Under the pieces are notes generated by a model. It was not told where the DNA came from and searched no databases. It saw only the letters and a list, made by a program, of their open reading frames with translations. 5,227 bases of DNA, taken from the NCBI GenBank assembly GCA_031259485.1, contig JAIRLH010000088.1, positions 1-5,227 of the forward strand, in the 5' to 3' direction. A program made the translations under genes and the position numbers. The stretch is from Elusimicrobiota bacterium (GTDB taxonomy: Bacteria > Elusimicrobiota > Elusimicrobia > Elusimicrobiales > Elusimicrobiaceae). Below, piece by piece: positions 1-5,227 of this stretch (the first letter of the stretch is position 1; the number at the start of each line of letters is the position of its first letter).

Positions 1-17
1 ATAAACCATGATATTAA

Positions 18-60
18 TAATTCCTCAACTTGTCAATATAGAAAAACTAAGTTGTAATTA
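18..60. repeat. Interrupted inverted repeat overlapping a promoter
   Basis: Left arm TAATT-CCT-CAACTT (18-31) and right arm AAGTTG-T-AATTA (49-60) are complementary over 11 base pairs, with a small asymmetric internal loop and a 17-base centre. The arms cover part of the candidate -35 box and all of the -10 box of the promoter at 30-58. That placement would suit a repressor operator, but no regulator gene is in the window. In AT-rich DNA a repeat of this size could also arise by chance. Confidence 0.35.
30..58 (+). promoter_or_regulatory. Candidate distal sigma70-type promoter (P1)
   Basis: TTGTCA (30-35, five of six to TTGACA) is followed after exactly 17 bases by TGTAAT (53-58, five of six to TATAAT). 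Transcription would start near base 65 and give a leader of about 225 bases before murQ. The boxes overlap an inverted repeat, which would allow regulation. The match is good, but AT-rich spacers often hold look-alikes. Confidence 0.45.
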
Positions 61-74
61 CTCTCTTTAGTAAA

Positions 75-88
75 GGGGGTGGGGTGGG
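75..88 (+). other. G-rich block (three G-runs with single-T loops)
   Basis: Runs of five, four and three G separated by single T stand out in an otherwise AT-rich spacer. A fourth G-run lies at 115-118. Three adjacent tracts plus one distant tract could form a G-quadruplex with one long loop on the + strand or in the RNA. The block lies just downstream of the expected start of transcription from P1. Its function is unknown. Confidence 0.4.
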
Positions 89-255
89 ATTTAATTATTT
101 CCATTTTTTCAAAAGGGGAATTAAAAATTCGCAGTGGACGAAAAAGAGATGATGTATTTATTGTGGGAAAGCTATGAAAAAATCGTTTTTATAGACAGAC
201 AAACTCTCTTAATAGGAAGTTTTTTAAATAAATTTTTTCTGATATAAAAAACTCC

Positions 256-283
256 TTGTGTAATTTTATTTTAATTATATAAT
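256..283 (+). promoter_or_regulatory. Proximal promoter of murQP, likely leaderless transcript (P2)
   Basis: A perfect TATAAT lies at 278-283, preceded by TTGTGT at 256-261 with a 16-base spacer. Counting six to seven bases downstream of the -10 box puts transcription start at about 290, the A of the murQ ATG. No Shine-Dalgarno sequence is present in the bases before the ATG, which are almost entirely A and T. Both facts point to a leaderless murQ mRNA from this promoter. Confidence 0.55.
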
Positions 284-289
284 ATAAAT

Positions 290-1174
290 ATGAAAAACAT
301 ATCTGTGATATCCACCGAAACGCGCAATCCGCGCACACAAAATCTTGACCGCGCCGGCGCCGCCGGCATAATAGCAATGATTAACCGCGAGGACAGGCAA
401 ACCGTTGAAGCCGTAAAAAAAGCCTCCGAACAGTTAGAAACGGCTGTAAAAGAAACCGCAAAACGCTTTGCCAAGGGCGGCAAAATTATTTTTATCGGCG
501 CGGGCACAAGCGGCCGCCTTGGCATACTTGAAGCGGCCGAATGCCCCCCCACTTTCCGCACGGACCCGAGGCAAATAATAGGCATAATGGCCGGCGGCAA
601 AAACAGCGTTTTTAAAGCCAAAGAGGGCGCGGAAGACAGTGCGGAACTGGGCCGAAAGGATATTCTAAAAGCAGCCGGCAAGGGCGATATTGTCTTCGGC
701 GTGGCGGCCAGCGGCCGCACGCCTTATGTCATCGCCGCGCTGGCAGCCGCCAAAAAAGCAGGCGCGTATACCAACCTTGTTACATGCAATGATTCCGCGG
801 ACAAAAAAGCGGCCGACAATATAATTTACCTTGCCACAGGGCCCGAGGCTTTGCAGGGTTCCACGCGCATGAAGGCGGGCACAGCCACAAAAATGGCGCT
901 TAATATAATTACTACCGCCGCAATGGCGCTGTGCGGTAAGATTTATAAAAATTATATGGTTGACGTTAAAGCCAGCAACAAAAAACTTTACGCGCGCGCC
1001 GTTCGTCTTGTGCGCGATATCACCGGCGCAAAGCCGGCGGAGGCCGAGAAGGTTTTGAAAACAGTCGGTTATAAAGTCAAAAACGCGGTGCTCATAATAA
1101 AGCTGGGCATAAATGCCGCGCAGGCGGAAGCATTACTAAAAAAATACCATGGCCGTTTACAGGATATAATATGA
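290..1174 (+). CDS. murQ: N-acetylmuramic acid 6-phosphate etherase MurQ
   Basis: This cytoplasmic enzyme cleaves the D-lactyl ether of MurNAc-6-phosphate, giving GlcNAc-6-phosphate and D-lactate, and so feeds peptidoglycan-derived sugar into amino-sugar metabolism. The protein has 294 residues, close to the roughly 300 usual for the family. The N-terminus carries STETRNP (8-14) and MINREDR (30-36), typical of MurQ. The SIS sugar-phosphate fold shows GAGTSGRLG (70-78) followed by ECPPTF (84-89), then EGAED (112-116), ASGRTPYV (140-147) and the family signature GPEALQGSTRMKAGTATKM (184-202). Glu84 and Glu115 fall where E. coli MurQ has its catalytic Glu83 and Glu114, by motif matching rather than a computed alignment. 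The start at 290 fits the family N-terminus although no ribosome binding site precedes it. The stop overlaps the start of murP (ATGA), so the two are cotranscribed and probably translationally coupled. No residue that I would expect is missing. Confidence 0.96.
   Translation: MKNISVISTETRNPRTQNLDRAGAAGIIAMINREDRQTVEAVKKASEQLETAVKETAKRFAKGGKIIFIGAGTSGRLGILEAAECPPTFRTDPRQIIGIMAGGKNSVFKAKEGAEDSAELGRKDILKAAGKGDIVFGVAASGRTPYVIAALAAAKKAGAYTNLVTCNDSADKKAADNIIYLATGPEALQGSTRMKAGTATKMALNIITTAAMALCGKIYKNYMVDVKASNKKLYARAVRLVRDITGAKPAEAEKVLKTVGYKVKNAVLIIKLGINAAQAEALLKKYHGRLQDII
1161..1173 (+). promoter_or_regulatory. Ribosome binding site and ATGA overlap for murP
   Basis: AGGAT (1161-1165) lies inside the last codons of murQ, five bases before the murP ATG at 1171. 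The murQ stop TGA (1172-1174) shares bases with that ATG. The site supports the start at 1171 and translational coupling, in contrast to murQ itself, which has no visible ribosome binding site. Confidence 0.65.
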
Positions 1175-2514
1175 CAAAAAATAAGTATACGCTAATAGCC
1201 GAAGCAGTTTTGCCGCTGGTCGGCGGCACGGATAATTTGCTTGAAATCGCCTCCTGTATGACGAGGCTGCGCCTCAACGTGAAAGATAAAGAAAAGGTCA
1301 ATTTTGACGCCATCAAAAAAATTGACGGCGTGAGCGGCGTTGTTTTCACATCCGGCCAAGCGCAGCTTATACTTGGCCAGGGCGTAGCCGCCAAAACGGA
1401 AGAAGTTTTCCGCCAAATTTCCGGTTTCAACAATGCCGCCCCGCTTTCGGGCGAGGACCTTAAAGCCAGCATAAAAAAGAAAAACGAAACGCCCTTTAAA
1501 CTGCTGCTAAAAAAAGTGGCAAATATTTTTATACCGCTGATACCGGCTTTTATAGGCTGCGGGCTCATTTTGGCCGTCAATAATATTTTGAACAAATACT
1601 GCCCGGGCTGGGCCGCCACGGATTACAGCGCGCTTCTGGGCGTATTCGGCGGGGCGATTACCTTCGGGCTCAATATATTCGTAGGCGTGAACGCGGCGAA
1701 GGAATTCGGCGGCGCGCCGATGCTCGGCGGCGTGCTGGCGGTTATACTTACGAACCCTGCTTTGGCGAATATCCAGCTCTTAGGCCATAATTTGGTGCCC
1801 GCGCGCGGCGGCGTTATTGCGGTTATTATGGTGGTGGCGCTAGCCGCGTGGCTGGAGCGTAAAATCCGCTCAAAAATGCCGGATATGCTGGATTTGTTCC
1901 TGACGCCTTTTCTGGTAGTTTTTATAACGGGATTTGCGGCCATTCTGGTTTTACAGCCCTTCGGCGGGTGGATAGCGGATATGATTGTAAAAGGCACCAA
2001 TATCGCCATAACCAAAGGCGGGGCGTTTTCGGGCTTTTTGTTGGCCTGCGGCTTCCTTCCGCTGGTAATGACCGGCCTGCATCAGGGGCTTGCGCCTATA
2101 CACGCGCAGCTTATAGCGGAATTCGGATATACGGTGCTTTTTCCTATTTTATCCATGGCGGGCGCGGGACAGGTGGGCGCCGCGCTTTATGTATTATTGA
2201 AAACCAAAAACGCCAGGCTCAAGAAAACGACTATTTCCGCGCTGCCCGTAGGCATTCTGGGCGTGGGAGAGCCGTTGATTTTCGGCGTCACGCTGCCTTT
2301 AGGCAAGCCTTTCTTGGCGGCCTGTATAGGCGGCGGCTTCGGCGGCGCGGTTATCGCATTTTACCATGTCGGAGCATATGTGATGGGCGGGATTTCGGGC
2401 CTGCCACTGGCGCCGCTTACAACCAATGCGTGGCCCTATCTGGCAGGGATTCTGGTTTCTTACGTCGGCGGTTTTATCGCAGCAATGATTATCGGGTTTG
2501 AAGACATTAGCTAG
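1171..2514 (+). CDS. murP: PTS EIIBC permease, N-acetylmuramic acid-type (MurP)
   Basis: This inner-membrane phosphotransferase permease of the glucose/sucrose superfamily should take up MurNAc and release MurNAc-6-phosphate inside, the substrate of MurQ. The 447 residues form a cytoplasmic EIIB domain (about 1-85) with the phosphorylation-site cysteine in SCMTRLRL (Cys29). A charged linker (about 86-108) leads to a hydrophobic EIIC domain (about 110-442) with many membrane segments. In EIIC, TGLHQGLAPIHAQ (301-313) and GVGEPLIFGVTLPLGKPF (364-381) are the substrate-site motifs; GVGEPLI rather than GITEPAI fits MurP-like members. E. coli MurP is somewhat longer (about 474 residues). There is no EIIA domain, so phosphate must come from a separate EIIA-Glc-type protein, as in E. 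coli. Substrate is assigned from the overlap with murQ; sequence alone would also allow another sugar of the sucrose/beta-glucoside group. Confidence 0.9.
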   Translation: MTKNKYTLIAEAVLPLVGGTDNLLEIASCMTRLRLNVKDKEKVNFDAIKKIDGVSGVVFTSGQAQLILGQGVAAKTEEVFRQISGFNNAAPLSGEDLKASIKKKNETPFKLLLKKVANIFIPLIPAFIGCGLILAVNNILNKYCPGWAATDYSALLGVFGGAITFGLNIFVGVNAAKEFGGAPMLGGVLAVILTNPALANIQLLGHNLVPARGGVIAVIMVVALAAWLERKIRSKMPDMLDLFLTPFLVVFITGFAAILVLQPFGGWIADMIVKGTNIAITKGGAFSGFLLACGFLPLVMTGLHQGLAPIHAQLIAEFGYTVLFPILSMAGAGQVGAALYVLLKTKNARLKKTTISALPVGILGVGEPLIFGVTLPLGKPFLAACIGGGFGGAVIAFYHVGAYVMGGISGLPLAPLTTNAWPYLAGILVSYVGGFIAAMIIGFEDIS

Positions 2515-2556
2515 ACACCTGCCGCGCGTGCTGAGCGGAAACGAAACATGATATTT

Positions 2557-3051
2557 TTAATAGTTTAATAAATAATAATTGCCGCCGCTATAATCAGAGT
2601 CAACTGTGCCTATCATCTTACATATGGCGCGGGCATTCTGATTCTTTCCCGCTGCCACACACCATTTTTTTCCTTTATAGTATTTACCTTTTAAAGGGAC
2701 GAATTCAAAAGTAGGATAATCGGGATTATTCATGAAAGCACCACATGTTCTCTTGTCCCAACATTTATAATAATAGTTTGATTCTTTATCTTCGGCTGAC
2801 ATATTTTTTTCCAGTTTTTTCGGAGGAACTGTTATTGATAAATCTTCAATATTATCAGTGTATTCCCCGTGTATCAAGAAATATTCTTCCTGTCCTTTTA
2901 ATATTGCGTTAAGCATTGTTATGGCTTCAGAGGCGCAGCTTCTGCGCACGGCTTTATAATACTGCGGCAAGGCAATAGCGGCAAGTATGCCGATAATTAA
3001 AACAACGACCAGTAATTCAATAAGAGTAAAAGCATTTTTGTTGTTATGCAT
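2557..3051 (-). CDS. Type IV pilin-like prepilin (pseudopilin)
   Basis: This 164-residue protein has a class III signal: a short basic leader MHNNKNA, then FTLIELLVVV and a hydrophobic helix to about residue 30, ending in IALPQYYKAV. Prepilin peptidase would cut after Ala7 and methylate Phe8; Glu12 is the conserved Glu5 of the mature protein. The residue before the cut is Ala instead of the usual Gly, which is tolerated in known prepilins. The globular part is polar and rich in Tyr, with two cysteine pairs, CWDKRTC and WCVAAGKNQNARAIC, likely disulfide-bonded outside the membrane. The product would be a fibre subunit of a type IV pilus or type II secretion-like machine. No assembly genes are near, so it is an orphan gene, as is common in Elusimicrobia, which I recall carry many such paralogues. 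The gene is more AT-rich than murQP and lysS. The start is fixed by the leader; a weak AGGAC lies nine bases upstream. It converges with murP. Confidence 0.9.
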   Translation of the reverse strand: MHNNKNAFTLIELLVVVLIIGILAAIALPQYYKAVRRSCASEAITMLNAILKGQEEYFLIHGEYTDNIEDLSITVPPKKLEKNMSAEDKESNYYYKCWDKRTCGAFMNNPDYPTFEFVPLKGKYYKGKKWCVAAGKNQNARAICKMIGTVDSDYSGGNYYLLNY

Positions 3052-3456
3052 GGAGGATTTGTCCTGTTTTAGAGCTGGAACGGACTTTATTACGCCAAGA
3101 TATTTTACCCTGCGCTTTAAGTTTTTTGATTAGGCGGGCTATGGTGGCGGTTGATATAAGCGGCAGTGGTTGTCCAAAGCCAGTTTGACGGTATCGGATA
3201 AAGACGGCGGTAGTTTATTATAAACGCTTCAAGCTCGTGTACAACGGAGCTTTGGCGTTTATGAACAGTTTTGGAGTGAGCGGACAGCGCGTTTTATGGG
3301 GATTTTATGGAACTTATTGAGGTATTGCATATTGAGCTCCCAACATACTCTTGCCGCGCGAAAAAACCCGCGCCTCAGATTATATTTTAGTCCAATATCC
3401 GTTTGATATTTTACATAACTGCGAATGTTGTTTGCCGCGCCGGCTCGCTTTTGCAA
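3044..3456 (-). pseudogene. Decayed N-terminal part of an integrase-type transposase (tentative)
   Basis: Three overlapping reading frames on the - strand appear to continue one another. The first (3456-3259) holds ARVCWELNM and KFHKIPIKRAVRSLQN, like the first helix-turn-helix of IS481/IS3-type transposases (compare ARVCRELGI). The second (from about 3293) holds SKTVHKRQSSVVHELEAF and then IINYRRLYP. The third (from about 3184) holds ISTATIARLIKKLKAQGKI, like the second helix-turn-helix of such proteins, and ends at a stop at 3046-3044 inside the pilin start. At least two frameshifts are needed. The DDE catalytic domain that should follow is absent, because the pilin gene begins there. No terminal inverted repeats were recognised. 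The family match is from memory of these motifs, without a search; the alternative is non-coding spacer with chance open frames. Confidence 0.42.
3217..3244 (-). promoter_or_regulatory. Possible promoter for the pilin gene
   Basis: On the - strand a perfect TATAAT (3222-3217) follows TTGTAC (3244-3239) with a 16-base spacer. Transcription would start near 3210, about 160 bases upstream of the pilin ATG. The -35 box is poor (three of six), and the site lies inside the presumed transposase remnant, where it would be a coincidental or recruited promoter. A TAAAAT at 3107-3102 is an alternative -10 box but has no matching -35. Confidence 0.3.
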
Positions 3457-3480
3457 ATGTATGGCGATTTTTGCTAAAAT
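3451..3480 (+). promoter_or_regulatory. Promoter of the tRNA gene
   Basis: TTGCAA (3451-3456) and TAAAAT (3475-3480) are separated by 18 bases, and the -10 box is extended by TGC (3472-3474). Transcription would begin around 3487, only one or two bases before the mature tRNA 5' end at 3489, so the 5' leader to be removed by RNase P would be very short. Confidence 0.6.
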
Positions 3481-3488
3481 ATTTACAC

Positions 3489-3562
3489 GCGCCTGTAGCT
3501 CAGTTGGTTAGAGCAATCCGCTCATAACGGATGGGTCACAGGTTCAAGTCCTGTCGGGCGCA
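3489..3562 (+). tRNA. tRNA with anticodon CAU (tRNA-Ile2 or elongator tRNA-Met)
   Basis: A complete cloverleaf can be drawn. The acceptor stem is GCGCCTG (3489-3495) with CGGGCGC (3555-3561, one G-U pair), the D arm is GCTC/GAGC (3498-3514), and the anticodon stem is ATCCG/CGGAT around the loop CTCATAA. The anticodon CAT is at 3523-3525, the T arm is ACAGG/CCTGT with loop TTCAAGT, and the discriminator is A3562. CCA is not encoded and must be added enzymatically. It is not initiator tRNA: position 1-72 is a G-C pair, and the three G-C pairs of the anticodon stem are absent. The pairs C4-G69 and C5-G68 agree with E. coli tRNA-Ile2, a substrate of the lysidine enzyme TilS, and differ from E. 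coli elongator tRNA-Met (T4, A5). This leans towards Ile2 without settling it. Confidence 0.96.
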
Positions 3563-3576
3563 TTCGCTTTTAGGAT

Positions 3577-3604
3577 AAAAGACCCCGCCCGCGCGGGGTT
3601 TTTT
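3577..3604 (+). terminator. Rho-independent terminator between the tRNA and lysS
   Basis: ACCCCGC (3582-3588) pairs with GCGGGGT (3593-3599) around a four-base loop, followed by six T (3599-3604). The flanking AAAA (3577-3580) can extend the stem against the T-run. It lies 14 bases after the tRNA and 26 bases before the lysS ATG. It should end the tRNA transcript and may limit read-through into lysS. Confidence 0.85.
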
Positions 3605-3630
3605 ACATTACTTTTAAGAGGTGCGAAATT

Positions 3631-5145
3631 ATGCAGGAAACAAAACCGCAAACGCAGGAAAAGCCGGCTTCCGCGATAGAAGAAATCATTAAAAATAAAT
3701 ACGCCGAGGCAGCGACGCTTAAAGCCGAGGGCTTAAATCCTTACCCCAATCACGTTGAAGTCAGGCAGACCTGCGCGCAGGCCAAAGAGGCGGCGTTGGA
3801 AAGCGCCGTTTCCGTCGCGGGCCGCGTGGTGCAGCTGCGCCTTATGGGCAAGGCCGCGTTTGCCCACATTAAAGACGGCACCGGCAAAATACAAATTTAC
3901 GCGCAGAAAGATTTGCTGGGGGAAGATAAATATAATTTCTTTAAAAAGCATATCGCCGCCGGCGATTTCGTGCTGGTAAGCGGCCATCTGTTCCTCACCA
4001 AAACCGAAGAGAAAACCATTAAGGCCGACAGCGTCGGGTTGATTTCAAAAGCCATACGCCCGCTGCCGGAAAAATTCCACGGACTGCAGGATACGGAGGC
4101 GCGCCTGCGCAGCCGCCATTTGGATTTAATCGCCAACGAGGACGTGCGCGAAATTTTTATAAAACGCGCGAAAATAATTTCCTCAATCCGCAAAACGCTG
4201 GACGACAAGGGATATCTTGAAGTGGAAACGCCCGTACTCATGCCCAATGCGGGCGGCGCGATCGCCAAACCTTTTGAGACTTATCATAACGCTCTTAAAA
4301 TGCCGCTCTTCCTGCGCATTGCGCTGGAGCTTTACCATAAGCGTCTCGTTATAGGCGGGCTGGACAGGATTTACGAAATCGGCCGCATGTTCCGCAATGA
4401 GGGTATTGACAGCACGCATAATCCGGAATTTACAATGATGGAGCTTTACCAGGCTTACGGCGACGTCAATACCATGGCGGATTTGTTTGAGGAAATCCTT
4501 GGCAACGCCGCCGCTGCAATCGGCGCGGAAAAGGCGCTTTACCGCGGCAGGGAAATAAATCTCAAGCCGCCTTACAAACGCCTGTCGCTGCCGGCGGTGT
4601 GGAAGGAAGCTTTTGGCGCGGATATACGCGAGGTTCTTAACGGGAGGGAGTTCCGCCGCGGGGAGCTTGCCGCGCTTGCCAAAAAGCACGGCGTGCCGTT
4701 TAAGGAAGATGACGACGCGGCTAAAATTTTTGACGCTTTGTTTGACGAGCGCATTATCAACAGCCACAGCGACCCCGTGATAATGCTTGATTACCCAACG
4801 GCGGTGAGCCCGTTTTCCAAAACCAAGCCCGGCGACGCCGAGCTTGTGGAAAGGTTTGAGGCTTTTGTCGCGGGCGGGCAGGAAATCGCCAATGCTTACA
4901 GCGAGATTAATGACCCGGCCGACCAGCTGGCCCGCCTTAAAGATCAGGCTGCCGCAAAAGCCGCCGATAAAAAGAACGAGGACGCCGATATTCTGGACAT
5001 GGATTATATCGTGGCAATGGAATCGGGTATGCCGCCGACGGGCGGCATGGGCATAGGCATAGACCGAATTGTGATGATGCTTACCGGCCAGGATTCCATA
5101 AGGGAGGTAATTTTCTTCCCGACGTTAAAAAACGCGGAGAAATAA
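3631..5145 (+). CDS. lysS: Lysyl-tRNA synthetase, class II
   Basis: LysS charges tRNA-Lys with lysine using ATP in the cytoplasm. The 504 residues match the usual bacterial length (about 500). An N-terminal OB-fold anticodon-binding domain (about 60-145) contains VAGRVVQLRLMGKAAFAHI and GKIQIY. The class II catalytic core follows: motif 1 around GYLEVETPVLMPNAGGAIAKPF (194-215), motif 2 RNEGIDSTHNPEFTMMELY (255-273), and motif 3 GMGIGIDRIVMML (472-484) ending in REVIFFPTLK (491-500). FLRIALELYHKRLVIGG (227-243) is a typical LysRS block. GQEIANAYSEIND (416-428) is the lysine-pocket segment. The start at 3631 is supported by AAGAGGTG (3616-3623), seven bases upstream. No separate promoter is evident between the tRNA terminator and the start. 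The protein looks complete, with nothing unusual in its motifs. Confidence 0.97.
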   Translation: MQETKPQTQEKPASAIEEIIKNKYAEAATLKAEGLNPYPNHVEVRQTCAQAKEAALESAVSVAGRVVQLRLMGKAAFAHIKDGTGKIQIYAQKDLLGEDKYNFFKKHIAAGDFVLVSGHLFLTKTEEKTIKADSVGLISKAIRPLPEKFHGLQDTEARLRSRHLDLIANEDVREIFIKRAKIISSIRKTLDDKGYLEVETPVLMPNAGGAIAKPFETYHNALKMPLFLRIALELYHKRLVIGGLDRIYEIGRMFRNEGIDSTHNPEFTMMELYQAYGDVNTMADLFEEILGNAAAAIGAEKALYRGREINLKPPYKRLSLPAVWKEAFGADIREVLNGREFRRGELAALAKKHGVPFKEDDDAAKIFDALFDERIINSHSDPVIMLDYPTAVSPFSKTKPGDAELVERFEAFVAGGQEIANAYSEINDPADQLARLKDQAAAKAADKKNEDADILDMDYIVAMESGMPPTGGMGIGIDRIVMMLTGQDSIREVIFFPTLKNAEK

Positions 5146-5160
5146 CCGTTATAAAACGGC

Positions 5161-5222
5161 AAAGCGCAGTTTAGCGTATAGAATTTAATTTCTAATTTCA
5201 CAGCTACTGCGCTTTATTTTTT
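5161..5222 (+). terminator. Long hairpin terminator after lysS
   Basis: AAAGCGCAGT (5161-5170) pairs perfectly over ten bases with ACTGCGCTTT (5206-5215). The 35-base loop contains a small inner stem TAGAA/TTCTA (5179-5183 with 5190-5194). Six T follow at 5217-5222. The hairpin begins 15 bases after the lysS stop. GGC (5158-5160) and GCC (5223-5225) could add outer pairs across the T-run. The AAA run at the base of the 5' arm would also give some T-rich character on the other strand, so it may act in both directions. Confidence 0.7.
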
Positions 5223-5227
5223 GCCAT

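Noticed and set aside
134..247. Small open frame before murQ (GTG at 134 or ATG at 149, 32 to 37 residues, ending LNKFFLI)
   Set aside because: It lies in very AT-rich DNA, has no clear ribosome binding site at a proper distance, and its hydrophobic, low-complexity end looks like translated spacer. It could be a leader peptide of the P1 transcript, but nothing supports that beyond position.
1968..2501. Long open frame on the + strand inside murP (177 residues)
   Set aside because: It is the shadow frame of the GC-rich murP coding sequence, with an Arg/Gly-rich composition typical of such shadows, and it lies wholly inside a gene with clear family motifs.
2515..2556. Possible terminator between the convergent murP and pilin genes
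   Set aside because: Only a four-base-pair CCGC/GCGG stem with a nine-base loop (2522-2538) can be drawn, and the nearest T-run is 14 bases further on. Too weak to call; the 42-base gap holds no other signal I recognise.
3066..3076. GTTTTAGAGCT, identical to the start of type II-A (Cas9) CRISPR repeats
   Set aside because: It occurs once, with no second copy, spacer or cas gene, and the bases are part of the presumed transposase reading frame on the other strand. A chance 11-base match.
4183..4767. Long - strand open frame opposite lysS (194 residues)
   Set aside because: It is antisense to the conserved catalytic core of lysS, has no recognisable motif, and results from the codon pattern of the real gene.
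5146..5159. Small hairpin CCGTT-ATAA-AACGG directly after the lysS stop
   Set aside because: It has five base pairs and no T-run after it. The hairpin at 5161-5215 with six T is the more convincing terminator, and this one may only be an accessory fold.

Overview
The window carries a compact piece of a bacterial chromosome: a two-gene MurNAc uptake and breakdown operon (murQ-murP, + strand), a type IV pilin-like gene (- strand, convergent with the operon), a decayed stretch that looks like the front part of a transposase (- strand), a CAU-anticodon tRNA with its own promoter and terminator (+ strand), and lysS (+ strand) closed by a long hairpin terminator. The pilin (an almost perfect FTLIELLVVV start, with paired cysteines in the C-terminal half) and the contrast between GC-rich genes and very AT-rich spacers suggest a member of the Elusimicrobiota (Elusimicrobium-like, gut-associated). 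This is inference from remembered sequence style; no search was run.

Layout. 1-289 is an AT-rich intergenic region. It has a good sigma70-type promoter at 30-58 whose -35 and -10 boxes overlap the arms of an inverted repeat, a G-rich block at 75-88, and a second promoter at 256-283 so close to murQ that the transcript should begin at or next to the ATG. murQ (290-1174) and murP (1171-2514) overlap by ATGA. MurP would import and phosphorylate MurNAc, and MurQ would split MurNAc-6-phosphate into GlcNAc-6-phosphate and D-lactate. No EIIA domain and no murR-like regulator lie in the window, so both would have to come from elsewhere.

The pilin gene (3051-2557) is visibly more AT-rich than its neighbours. 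Immediately upstream of it, about 400 bases (3456-3044, - strand) read in three successive frames as pieces resembling the helix-turn-helix part of an integrase-type (IS481/IS3-like) transposase. The catalytic domain is missing, and the similarity stops at the pilin start codon. A tRNA with anticodon CAU (3489-3562) follows, more likely lysidine-type tRNA-Ile2 than elongator tRNA-Met. A strong terminator separates it from lysS by only 26 bases, and no separate lysS promoter is obvious, so lysS may depend on read-through.

The genes belong to known families. I see no convincing undescribed multi-gene system. The points most worth checking are the leaderless start and double promoter of the murQP operon, the broken transposase abutting the pilin gene, and the tRNA-terminator-lysS arrangement.
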